From NCBI RefSeq assembly GCF_036245865.1, contig NZ_BTTW01000007.1:186001-250000 (forward strand): DNA of 64,000 bases, written 5' to 3'. The translations under genes and the position numbers were made by a program. The notes beneath the pieces were generated by a model. The model made no database searches. It saw only the letters and a list, made by a program, of their open reading frames with translations, and was not told where the DNA came from. Source of the DNA: Corallococcus caeni. GTDB lineage: Bacteria; Myxococcota; Myxococcia; Myxococcales; Myxococcaceae. Shown here one piece after another: positions 1-7,639 of this stretch. Within the stretch, counting starts at the first letter, position 1. Each line of letters begins with the position of its first letter.

Positions 1-450
1 CCCACGTCGCTGAAGGTGGAGTACGCGCGCTTCTTCTCCCCCTCCCGCGAGGGCTGGCTCACCGCCGCGGACCTGGGCAAGGAGGACCGGCGAGTGCACC
101 TGGCGGGGCTGCGCTCCCAGGCCTTCTACGCGTCCGGCACGTGGGTGCTGACCGGCGAGAAGAAGCAGGAGCGGGGCGTGGAGCCGGAGCGGCCCTTCGA
201 CCCGGGCGCGGACAGGTACGGCGCGGGCGCCTGGGAACTGGCGCTGCGCTACGGCTTCGCGCGGCTGCGCTTCGAGGGGCTGCCCGACCACGACGGGCCC
301 TCCGAGGAGCGACTCCAGGAGCTGACCGCCGGCGTCAATTGGTACCTCAACACCAACACCCGCTGGATGTTCAACGCCAGCCGGTACCTCTTCGCCGGAG
401 GGCGCGCGCCCTACGACGAGCTCCTCATGCGCATCCAGTGGTTCTTCTAG
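1..450 (+). CDS. Phosphate-selective porin O/P-like outer membrane protein (C-terminal part)
   Basis: The reading frame is open from the first base, so only the last ~149 residues are present and the start lies outside the window. The segment has alternating polar/hydrophobic beta-strand character (YARFF, ALRYGFARLRFEG, GVNWYLNTNTRWMFNASRYLF) and ends in Phe-Phe, the usual outer-membrane barrel C-terminal signature recognised by BamA. The last strands, with a 'GVNWYLN..RWMFN' pattern, match OprO/OprP-family (polyphosphate/phosphate-selective) porins. It lies 16 bp upstream of, and probably in an operon with, four further overlapping genes, suggesting an outer membrane channel for the substrate sensed and bound by those proteins. 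The substrate is not identifiable here. Confidence 0.75.
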   Translation, partial: PTSLKVEYARFFSPSREGWLTAADLGKEDRRVHLAGLRSQAFYASGTWVLTGEKKQERGVEPERPFDPGADRYGAGAWELALRYGFARLRFEGLPDHDGPSEERLQELTAGVNWYLNTNTRWMFNASRYLFAGGRAPYDELLMRIQWFF

Positions 451-466
451 AGGGGAGCGCGGGGCC

Positions 467-1225
467 ATGAGTCTGTTCTTCAAGCTGGGGGCCGCGACGG
501 CGGCCATCCTGTGCTTCTCCATCGCGCTGATCGTCCTGCTCAACTTCGCCAAGTTCGAGACGACGCTCGGGGAACTCCAGCAGTCCCGCCTGCGCGTGCT
601 GGCGCTGGACGCGAAGGCCTCCACCGAGGCGGCCATCGACCTGGGGCTGGCCCTGCCCGCGGTCCGCGACGCGCAGCAGATCCTCACCCGCGTGTCCGGC
701 ATGGATCCGGACATCCGGGGCGTCGCCATCCTGGACCGCCGGGGCACGGTGCTGTTCCAGAGCGGGCTGCACGCCACCACCCACCTGCCCGGCTCCGCCC
801 GGGAGCGGGCCGCCTGGTTCGAGGCCGCCGCCGCCGCGCACGGCGGCACCTGGAGCCATTCGGACCGCGAGGCCCTGCTGGTGGGCGCGCCCATCCTCAA
901 CCCCTTCAGCCAGCCCGTGGGGTTGGTGCTCATCGCCTACGACCGCAAGGCGCTGGATGCGCGCGCCAGCGCCTTCCTCCACACCTTCGCCCGCCAGGCG
1001 CTGTGGCCGCTGTCCATCGGCTTCGCGCTCGTCTGCGCCCTGATGTGGACGTTGCTCCGGCCGCTGGGCCAGCGCTTCCAGGTGATGGAGCAGGCCTTCC
1101 GGAACATGGACGGCCCGGCGCATGTGCCTCCGGCCGACGAGGCGCTGCGCGCCTTCGACGCGCGCTACCAGGAGGCCTCCCAGGCCCTGGCCCGCGCGGA
1201 GCGCTCGCTGGAGGGCCCGGCATGA
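467..1225 (+). CDS. Two-TM periplasmic sensor-like protein without an output domain
   Basis: The 252-residue protein starts with a membrane segment (about residues 5-27), followed by a ~145-residue periplasmic domain of single-CACHE-like character (a 'GVAILDRRGTVLFQSG' strand is typical) and a second membrane segment (about 175-197). It ends with a short HAMP-like amphipathic tail, and no kinase, cyclase or methyl-accepting domain follows. The ATG has a GAGGGGAG ribosome site about 9 nt upstream. Its TGA overlaps the ATG of the next gene (ATGA), which carries a similar sensor at its N-terminus, so the two probably work as a heteromeric sensor. CACHE assignment is by pattern only; no ligand can be named. 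Confidence 0.7.
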   Translation: MSLFFKLGAATAAILCFSIALIVLLNFAKFETTLGELQQSRLRVLALDAKASTEAAIDLGLALPAVRDAQQILTRVSGMDPDIRGVAILDRRGTVLFQSGLHATTHLPGSARERAAWFEAAAAAHGGTWSHSDREALLVGAPILNPFSQPVGLVLIAYDRKALDARASAFLHTFARQALWPLSIGFALVCALMWTLLRPLGQRFQVMEQAFRNMDGPAHVPPADEALRAFDARYQEASQALARAERSLEGPA

Positions 1226-3282
1226 GCGCCACGAACGACGGAAGCCTGTCCCGGGGCCGCATCTGGAAGGTGAGCCTGCTGCCCACGCTGCTCATCGTGG
1301 CGACGCTGGTGGCGGCGTCGCTCCAGGCCTCGCGCCTGTTCGAGGAGTCCTTGCGGCCCGACCTGCGCGCCAAGGCGGAGACGCTGGCGCAGACCGCGGC
1401 GCTCCAGTTCCACCGCGCCGCGGACCTGGGCATCCCGGTGAACCGGCTGGGCGCGGCGGATGCCTACCTGGATGACGCGGCCCTGGGCCACGAGGAGATC
1501 CGCTACATCGGCTTCGCCTCGCCGGACGGCCATCTGCTGTACGCGTCCCGGCACCTGAGGGCGAAGCCCGCGTCCTTCTTCGACAAGGTGCTCAAGGCGC
1601 ACGCGCTGGAGGAGTCGCGCGGGCTGGCGCGCCTGGACGGGGACCTGGACCTGGTCCACCCCGTGGAGTCGCGGGGGCGCGTCATCGGCCAGCTGCACCT
1701 GGGCATCGACGCGACGTACGTCGAACAGCGGCTCCAGGAGATCCACACCGACATCCTCATCACCCTGTTCGTGACGGCGCTGGTCACCGTGGAGGTGCTC
1801 ATGGCGCTGATGGGCCTGCTGGTCCTCCGGCCGCTGCGGCTCTTGCGGCGCCTGCTGGAGCTGGGCGGGGCAGGGGACTTCACGCGGCAGGCCCGGGTGC
1901 GGCTGCACGACGAGGCCACCCGGGCGCTGGCCTCCGCGGGCCGGCTGGTGCGCGGCCTCAACCGCCGCCACGCGGCGCTGGACGCGCGCGCGGCCCGGAC
2001 GCTGGACGCGCGCTTCCGCTTCGGAGACCCGAAGGCCCCCGCCGCGCTGGAGGAGCCCGGGACGAGCGACCTGCGGCTGCCGCTGTTCGTCTTCCTCTTC
2101 GGCTCGGAGCTGTCGCGCTCGTTCTGGCCGCTCTTCGTCAAGCGGCTGTACCAGCCCGGCCCCTACTTCTCCGAGAGCTTCATGGTGGCGCTGCCCATGT
2201 CGCTGTGGGTCACCGCGATGGTGGTGTGCACGCCGCTGGCGGGGCGCCTGCTCGACACCCGCAGCAGCCGCGTGGCGATGCTGGTGGGCATGGCGCCCGC
2301 GGGCCTGGGGCTGTTCATGACGGGCCTCGCCTCCAGCCTCACGGAGTTGTTCTTCTGGCGCGTCGTCACCGCGGGCGGCTACGGCATCGTGACGACCACG
2401 GCGCTGCTGCACGTGGCGCGCACGTCGAAGCAGAGCCACGGCGCGCGGAGCATGGGCGTGTTCGTGGGCGCGTCCACGGCCGCCAGTGTCTGTGGCACCG
2501 CCATCGGCGGCATCCTCGCGGACCGCATCGGCTACGCGGCGACGTTCGGGGTGGCCGCGGCGCTGGTGGCCCTGGCCATGGCGCTGGTGCTGCTGCTGGC
2601 CCCGGACCTGGGGCCTGTCCGCGCGCGGGAGGAGGCCGGAGCCCGCCCGACGGCGGCCTCCGCCTACCTGGGCATCCTCAAGCGCGGGCGCGTGCTGCTC
2701 TTCATCCTGCTGGCGGCCATGCCGGCGCGCCTGGTGCTGACGGGCTTCCTCTTCTACCTGACGCCCCTGCGCCTGCATGAGATGGGCTTCACGGAAGCCG
2801 CCATCGGCCGGTTGATGATGGGCTACTTCATCGTCACGGTCTTCGCCACGCCGGTGGTGTCGCTGCTGGCGGACCGCCACGGCTGGCACCGGGGGATGAT
2901 GCTCGTGGGCGGCGGGCTCTCCGGGCTGGGCGTGCTGCTGTTCGCGTCCGCCAGCGGCTCGTGGCCGCTGCTGGCCGCGGTGCTGCTGGTGGGCCTGGGC
3001 CAGGCGCTGGCGGCCACGCCGCTGCTCGCCAGCATCCCGCCGCTCTTCGCCGAGGAGTGCGCCGGGTTCGGCCTGGACGCGCTCCTGTCCGTCTTCCGGA
3101 TGATCGAGCGCGTGGGCAGCCTCGTTGGCCCGCTGCTCGCCGCCGCGCTGCTGGGCACCAGCGGCTTCGTGCGCAGCACCCACGTCCTCGGCGTCGGGAT
3201 GCTCGCGCTCACCGCGGGCCTCGCCGCCTACCTCTTCCTGCGTTCCCTTCCACCCACCACTCCCACACCGAAAGCCCCATGA
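1222..3282 (+). CDS. Fusion of periplasmic sensor module and major facilitator (MFS) transporter
   Basis: The 686-residue protein has two parts. Residues 1-270 hold a TM helix (about 15-33), a CACHE-like periplasmic domain ('IRYIGFASPDGHLLYASR'), a second TM helix (about 170-198) and a HAMP-like linker. Residues ~285-680 hold a 12-helix MFS transporter, with a helix 2-3 loop (PLAGRLLDTRSSR) and a mid-protein equivalent (VVSLLADRHGW) resembling the MFS GxLaDrxGrr signature. The start was chosen because ATG overlaps the upstream stop and a GGAGGG site lies 7 nt before it. A covalent sensor-transporter is unusual: a transport or sensing ('transceptor') role is inferred. Downstream overlap with the ATP-grasp gene is also ATGA. 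Confidence 0.8.
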   Translation: MSATNDGSLSRGRIWKVSLLPTLLIVATLVAASLQASRLFEESLRPDLRAKAETLAQTAALQFHRAADLGIPVNRLGAADAYLDDAALGHEEIRYIGFASPDGHLLYASRHLRAKPASFFDKVLKAHALEESRGLARLDGDLDLVHPVESRGRVIGQLHLGIDATYVEQRLQEIHTDILITLFVTALVTVEVLMALMGLLVLRPLRLLRRLLELGGAGDFTRQARVRLHDEATRALASAGRLVRGLNRRHAALDARAARTLDARFRFGDPKAPAALEEPGTSDLRLPLFVFLFGSELSRSFWPLFVKRLYQPGPYFSESFMVALPMSLWVTAMVVCTPLAGRLLDTRSSRVAMLVGMAPAGLGLFMTGLASSLTELFFWRVVTAGGYGIVTTTALLHVARTSKQSHGARSMGVFVGASTAASVCGTAIGGILADRIGYAATFGVAAALVALAMALVLLLAPDLGPVRAREEAGARPTAASAYLGILKRGRVLLFILLAAMPARLVLTGFLFYLTPLRLHEMGFTEAAIGRLMMGYFIVTVFATPVVSLLADRHGWHRGMMLVGGGLSGLGVLLFASASGSWPLLAAVLLVGLGQALAATPLLASIPPLFAEECAGFGLDALLSVFRMIERVGSLVGPLLAAALLGTSGFVRSTHVLGVGMLALTAGLAAYLFLRSLPPTTPTPKAP

Positions 3283-4331
3283 CCGCCATGCCCCACGACC
3301 TGTTGAAGCTGACGCCCACGCAGCGCGAGCGCCTGGACGTGTTGTTCCTCGCGCAGTACGCGCCGGACCCCGGAGCCCCCTGGCCCGAGCTGCACCCGGA
3401 GCACGGCGTGCTCCCGCGCTACAACCACGAGCTGTTCCACACGCTGACCGGCCTGGGGCTGCGGTGCACGCCGTGCCGCTCGCTGGAGGACCTGGTCCAC
3501 ATCCGCAGCGAACCCAACTACGTCTTCACGCTGCTCAACCGCGCGCCGGTCCGCAACTCGGAGGTCTTCACGTCCGCGTTCTGCGAATGGCTGCAGGTCC
3601 CCTACCTGGGCGCGCCGCCCAACATCCGCGCGCTGGCGGAGGACAAGCACCTCACCAAGCTGATGGCGCGCGCGCTGGGCATCCCCACGGCGCCCTGGGT
3701 GACGTGCCCGGCGGAGGGGAAGCTGCCGCCCGCGCCGGACTTCCGGGGGCCGTGGATCATCAAGCCGCGCTTCGGCGCCGCGTCCGTGGGCATCTCCGAG
3801 GACAGCATCCAGGAGACGGAGGCCGGGCTGCACGCGCGCCTGCGCCTGTTCCAGGACCTGGGCCAGGCCTGCATCGTGGAGGCGCTGGTGCCCGGCGTGG
3901 ACCTGACGGTGCCGGTGCTGGGCGGCGAGGAGCCCCTCGTGCTGGGCGTCGCGGAGGAGACCTCGTCGCTGCCGCACGGCATCGTCACCCACCGGCAGAA
4001 GCGGCTGCTGGATGGGGGGCGCGAGCGCCGCATGGCGCCGCACGGCCCGCTCTCGGAGACGCTGCGGACGTACGCGCTCCGGCTGTGCGCCGCGGTGCGG
4101 GACTTCGACTACCTGCGCGTCGACTTCCGCCTGCACCGCGACACCGGCGAGCTGTTCCTCCTGGAGTTCAACATCGGCTGCAACCTGGGCAGCCACGCGG
4201 CGGTGATGTTCACCGCGCGCGCCGCGGGGCTAAAGCAGGCGGACGTCATCGAACACATCCTGCGGCACAGCCTGGACCGCCAGGGCCGGATGTGGCGGCA
4301 CGCGGCCGCCCGCACGGAGGTGACGCGATGA
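3279..4331 (+). CDS. ATP-grasp ligase, D-Ala-D-Ala ligase-like
   Basis: This 350-residue protein has the ATP-grasp layout: an N-terminal Rossmann-like region, a central 'PWIIKPRFGAASVGIS' segment (nucleotide-binding Lys and Gly-rich loop), 'IVEALVPGVDLTVPVL', and a C-terminal metal-binding 'LFLLEFNIGCNLG' strand equivalent to the E-x-N motif of D-Ala-D-Ala ligase. It should join a carboxylate to an amine or other nucleophile with ATP. Whether the product is a dipeptide or another amide is unknown. Its ATG overlaps the stop of the sensor-MFS gene and its own stop overlaps the next start, so it is translationally coupled to transport and sensing genes. A role in processing an imported or exported amino acid or peptide is plausible. 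Cell-wall ligase duty is less likely in this context. Confidence 0.78.
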   Translation: MTAMPHDLLKLTPTQRERLDVLFLAQYAPDPGAPWPELHPEHGVLPRYNHELFHTLTGLGLRCTPCRSLEDLVHIRSEPNYVFTLLNRAPVRNSEVFTSAFCEWLQVPYLGAPPNIRALAEDKHLTKLMARALGIPTAPWVTCPAEGKLPPAPDFRGPWIIKPRFGAASVGISEDSIQETEAGLHARLRLFQDLGQACIVEALVPGVDLTVPVLGGEEPLVLGVAEETSSLPHGIVTHRQKRLLDGGRERRMAPHGPLSETLRTYALRLCAAVRDFDYLRVDFRLHRDTGELFLLEFNIGCNLGSHAAVMFTARAAGLKQADVIEHILRHSLDRQGRMWRHAAARTEVTR

Positions 4332-5308
4332 CGGCCCGGGCGTTCCTCGCCGCGCTCCTCCTGCTGTCCGCGGCCTCCGCCTCCGCCGCGCCGTACCGCG
4401 TCTTCATGGTCATCCACCGCACCGGCGCGGAGGCGGACCAGGGCTTCCGGGACTACCTGCTCAGCGCGGGGCTGGAGGTGGAGTTCACCGTCCGCAACAT
4501 CGAAGGCGACGCGACCCGGCTGCCGGCCGTCATCCAGGAGATCCGCGCGCGGCCACCGGACCTCATCTACGCCCAGAGCACGCTGGTGACGGAGGGGCTC
4601 GTGGGCCGGCTGGGCGAGGTGGACCCCGCGCGGCACATCACCGACGTCCCGGTGGTCTTCGCCATGGTGTCGGACCCCATCGCGTCCGGGCTGGTGACGC
4701 GGCTGGAGGGCTCCGGGCGCAACCTCACCGGCGCCGTCCACGTGGCCTCGCTGCCCGTGCAGCTCAAGGCCATGCAGTCCTTCATGCCGCTCAAGCGGCT
4801 GGGCGTCGCCTACAACCCCTCCGAGCCGTCCCAGCGCAACATGTTCGACAAGCTCAAGCAGCTCACCGCGCAGGCGGGCATCGAACTGGTGGCGGTGCAC
4901 CCGCTGGGCAAGGACGGGAAGCCGGACGCGGCGCGCCTGCCCGCGATGATGCAGGCGCTGGCGGCCCGGAGGCCGGACCTGGTGTACCTGCCTCCGGTGA
5001 ACTTCTTCGCGCCGCACAGCCAGCTGCTGATGGACGAGGCCATTCGCCTGGGCCTGCCCACCTTCTGCGCCATCGAGGTGCAGCTGGAGGCGGGCGGCAT
5101 GATGGGACTGGTGGCGCCCTTCTACAACGTCGGGGGCCTGGCGGGCTTCAAGGCCACGCAGATCCTGCGGGAGCACCGCTCCGCGGCGGAGCTGCCCGTG
5201 GAGACGCTGTCCCGCTTCTCCTTCGAGGTGAACATGCCGGCCGCGCACGCGCTGGGGCTGTACCCGCCCATGCACATCCTCAGGTACGCGCGGCTTCGCG
5301 AGCGGTAG
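4328..5308 (+). CDS. ABC-type substrate-binding protein (TrpX/ABC_sub_bind-like), orphan
   Basis: The 326-residue protein has a clear Sec signal peptide (LAALLLLSAASASAA, cleavage after about residue 20), then a two-lobed periplasmic binding fold resembling the ABC_sub_bind family (PF04392). 'PDLIYAQSTLVTEGL', 'VPVVFAMVSDP', 'GRNLTG' and 'LGVAYNPSEP' are typical of that family. Start: ATG overlapping the upstream stop, with a GGAGGTGA site 4 nt before it. No ABC permease or ATPase follows; the last gene of the operon is this one and its 3' end overlaps the convergent gene by 29 bp. It may therefore present ligand to the periplasmic sensor domains encoded upstream rather than to an ABC importer. 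This is inference from gene order. Confidence 0.8.
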   Translation: MTARAFLAALLLLSAASASAAPYRVFMVIHRTGAEADQGFRDYLLSAGLEVEFTVRNIEGDATRLPAVIQEIRARPPDLIYAQSTLVTEGLVGRLGEVDPARHITDVPVVFAMVSDPIASGLVTRLEGSGRNLTGAVHVASLPVQLKAMQSFMPLKRLGVAYNPSEPSQRNMFDKLKQLTAQAGIELVAVHPLGKDGKPDAARLPAMMQALAARRPDLVYLPPVNFFAPHSQLLMDEAIRLGLPTFCAIEVQLEAGGMMGLVAPFYNVGGLAGFKATQILREHRSAAELPVETLSRFSFEVNMPAAHALGLYPPMHILRYARLRER

Positions 5309-6092
5309 CGCGCGCCGCCGCCACGGCCCCCAGGGGCAGCAGTTCCTGCAGCAGGTCGAGCAGGAGCTGCTGCCCCAGGTCGTGGCCCACCGCGTGCGAG
5401 AAGCAGTGCGCCAGCCGCAGGGCGTCCCAGCGCTGCGCGAGCGTCGCGGGCGCGAGCGCGATGTCCGTCAGCTGCCGGCACAGCGCGTCCAGAGGCGAGG
5501 CCACCTGCGAGCCGAAGGCGATGCGGCGCAGCAGCTGGCCGGTCAGCTCCTGGAGGAGGGGGGCGTCCTCCCGTGACGCGTCCAGCGCCAGCGTCTCCGC
5601 CTCCGTCAGGTGCGCCTCCAGCCCCGCCGCCAGCAGCACCGCCTCCAGCACGCGGGCGCGCCGCGGGTGCGCGGGCTCCGCCGCCAGCGCGACGGGGGAC
5701 AGGCCATCCAGGATGCCCAGGCGCATGTCCCGCGCCTGCGCCGGGGTCAGCCCCAGCTCGCGGCACAGCACGGCCAGCGGCAGGTGCGCCGGCCCCTGGC
5801 GTCCGTCGTGCGTGGTCGCGGCCCGCAGCGCCAGGCCATAGGCCAGCAGGCGGTTGGGGGTGTCCGGCATTCGCGCGCGCAGCGACGCGAAGAGGGCGTC
5901 GCCCTCCAGCGGGGCGCCCGTGCGGCGCGACAGGCGCTCCGCGAGCAATTCGCGCCGCGGGTCGCGGACCTCCGGGTCGCCCAGCACGCGGTGCCAGGCC
6001 TCCAGTTGTTTCGCCTGGGTGACGAAGAGCACCGCGTCCAACAGCGCCAGGTCCCTGGCTTCACACGCCTCTGAGATGTGCGTTCGGATCAT
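5280..6092 (-). CDS. Unrecognised soluble alpha-helical protein
   Basis: The 270-residue protein is rich in Ala, Leu and Arg and predicted almost wholly helical, with no signal peptide or membrane segment. No family was recognised. The ATG used here begins MIRTHISEACEAR; a 32-residue upstream extension exists in frame but runs through low-complexity sequence and the upstream terminator, so it was rejected. The region has 'LAHCFSHAVGHDLGQQLLLDLLQELLPL' heptad-like character near the C-terminus. It converges on and overlaps the last 29 bp of the substrate-binding protein gene. Transcription from the gene upstream is cut off by a strong terminator, so this is likely a single-gene unit. Confidence 0.6.
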   Translation of the reverse strand: MIRTHISEACEARDLALLDAVLFVTQAKQLEAWHRVLGDPEVRDPRRELLAERLSRRTGAPLEGDALFASLRARMPDTPNRLLAYGLALRAATTHDGRQGPAHLPLAVLCRELGLTPAQARDMRLGILDGLSPVALAAEPAHPRRARVLEAVLLAAGLEAHLTEAETLALDASREDAPLLQELTGQLLRRIAFGSQVASPLDALCRQLTDIALAPATLAQRWDALRLAHCFSHAVGHDLGQQLLLDLLQELLPLGAVAAARATAREAART

Positions 6093-6135
6093 GTCGCCAG
6101 GACGGCACCGGCGGCGAGGCTGTGATTCCTGGCGG

Positions 6136-6174
6136 AAATAAAAGAAGCCCCACGGGGCGGCTGCCCCGTGAGGC
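6136..6174 (-). terminator. Rho-independent terminator downstream of the 6223-7470 gene
   Basis: Read on the minus strand, a 12-bp stem (6147-6158 with 6163-6174, one G-T wobble, loop of 4) is followed directly by a T-rich run (ttcttttattt). It lies ~50 bp after the stop of the minus-strand gene, so it has the classic terminator layout. Confidence 0.85.
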
Positions 6175-6222
6175 CTGTCGGAAGTCACCGGCCTCCAGCC
6201 GGGAACCGCCGCATGCGTGTGA

Positions 6223-7470
6223 TTACTTGAGGGTCCGGTTGATGCGGTTCACCTCGTGGTCGTGGACCGTCACGGCGTCGAGGATGAGGTTGGCGTAGGC
6301 CTGGGCCGCGGTGGCCGGCGTCTTGTTCACCCCGTTCGGCCCGTTGAGGAAGGACTCCAGCGCGGTCACGCTGGCGCTCCAGTCCGCGTTCACCTGGGCG
6401 GCGCCCTTCTTCAGGCACTGGAGCCCGGCATCGAGGATGGTCTTGCAGTAGGCCTGCCACTGCGTGTTGCACGCCTGCCAGGCCTTGTGCTGCGTGGTGG
6501 TGGGGTTGGGGGGCGGGTACAGGGGGCTCCAGGACTCGCCGCGGCCCAGGTGCGTGGAGGAAGCCGGGTGCCCGGTGGCCTCCATGAAGATGCTGCACGG
6601 GAAGCAGGAGGCGAGCTTCGTGGTGTCCTTGCCCACGGCGATTTCATACGGCGTGCCGGGGTTGTAGGGCGTCTTCTTGGTCGGGCTGAGGTCGTTGGCC
6701 AGCTTCTGGAAGTGCACGTCGTAGATGGCCTGGATCATCCCGTGCGTGTACGCGCAGATGTCATGGCCGCGCTGGGGCGCGGGGCCCTCGAAGTGCATCC
6801 CCTGCTGCTTGATGCCCTGCTTCTCCGGGTCGCGGTCCTCGTGGTCCTGCATCGCCTCGGAGCCGATCATCCCCCAGACCCGGTCGGCGGGCGGCTCGGG
6901 GGGATGCCACCGCCGTCCGTAGGTGATGTCGAACGGCACGTTGTGCCGGAAGGTGCTCATCAGGCCGGTCTGCCCATCCGTCCGGCCATCGATGAACCCC
7001 GTGTAGGCGCCGCGGCCCTGGTAGCCCAGCCTGTCCGCGGTGGCGGCGTTGGTGGCCATCAGGAACAGCTTGGCGGCGTACCCGTCCGGCAGCGGCGGGT
7101 TGTAGCGGTTGGGGTCGGTGGCGCTCTTGTCACCGCTGCCGCCGGTGATGCGGCCACCGGTCGTCCAGATGGGCGTCTTGCCCAGCTCCACCTTCTGGTC
7201 GGCCTGGAGCCCCGCCGCGCGCAGCAGCTGGTTGAGCTTCTGGATGGCGGAGGTGTGGGTGGCGTCCAGCGGCTGCTCCTCCAACTGCTGCTGGGTCATC
7301 TTGTGGCTGTCCTTCACCTCGAAGTCGACCCGCGCGTGCCGCTTGTTCACGTCCGCGTTCGTCAGACGGCTCCACGCCCACCCGAGGACCGCCGCCGTCA
7401 TGATGACGTCCGCGTCCTTGGCGTACTGCGTCCCCGGACTCAGGATGCCCTGCTGCTTCACCAGGCTCAT
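6223..7470 (-). CDS. Unrecognised 415-aa protein, divergent partner of 7640-9385
   Basis: No family was recognised. The protein has no signal peptide. The ATG (MSLVKQQGILSPG) has a strong AGAGGGAGAGG site 6-7 nt upstream on the minus strand. Notable features are an Ala/Asn-rich start, a 'GYQGRGAYTGFIDGRTDG' segment, 'GHDICAYTHGMIQAIYDVHF', and a Cys pair in 'KLASCFPCSIFMEATGHP'. The His-rich and C-x2-C pattern faintly recalls zinc sites of deaminase-like folds, but the HxE motif is not evident, so that function is not claimed. The C-terminal third carries more Cys (CNTQWQAYCKTI, LQCLKKG). It is transcribed divergently from another large unrecognised gene with 169 bp between starts, suggesting co-regulation. 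A strong terminator follows. Confidence 0.75.
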   Translation of the reverse strand: MSLVKQQGILSPGTQYAKDADVIMTAAVLGWAWSRLTNADVNKRHARVDFEVKDSHKMTQQQLEEQPLDATHTSAIQKLNQLLRAAGLQADQKVELGKTPIWTTGGRITGGSGDKSATDPNRYNPPLPDGYAAKLFLMATNAATADRLGYQGRGAYTGFIDGRTDGQTGLMSTFRHNVPFDITYGRRWHPPEPPADRVWGMIGSEAMQDHEDRDPEKQGIKQQGMHFEGPAPQRGHDICAYTHGMIQAIYDVHFQKLANDLSPTKKTPYNPGTPYEIAVGKDTTKLASCFPCSIFMEATGHPASSTHLGRGESWSPLYPPPNPTTTQHKAWQACNTQWQAYCKTILDAGLQCLKKGAAQVNADWSASVTALESFLNGPNGVNKTPATAAQAYANLILDAVTVHDHEVNRINRTLK

Positions 7471-7639
7471 TGAAGACCTCTCCCTCTGGAGCTTTGAGCG
7501 CCCGCTCCCATAGGCGTTGGAGCCAGGACGCGGAGCCGGAGCCTGTTGTGAAGGGGAGGGGCGCGTACGACGGCGCAGCGCTGCATTCTCACCTATGCTT
7601 GCGCGCCGCGTCCGTCGCCCCCGTCGTGCTGGAGGTTCG

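Noticed and set aside
6223..7470. Cytidine-deaminase-like assignment for the 415-aa protein
   Set aside because: A C-x2-C pair exists but no convincing HxE motif, so function is left open.
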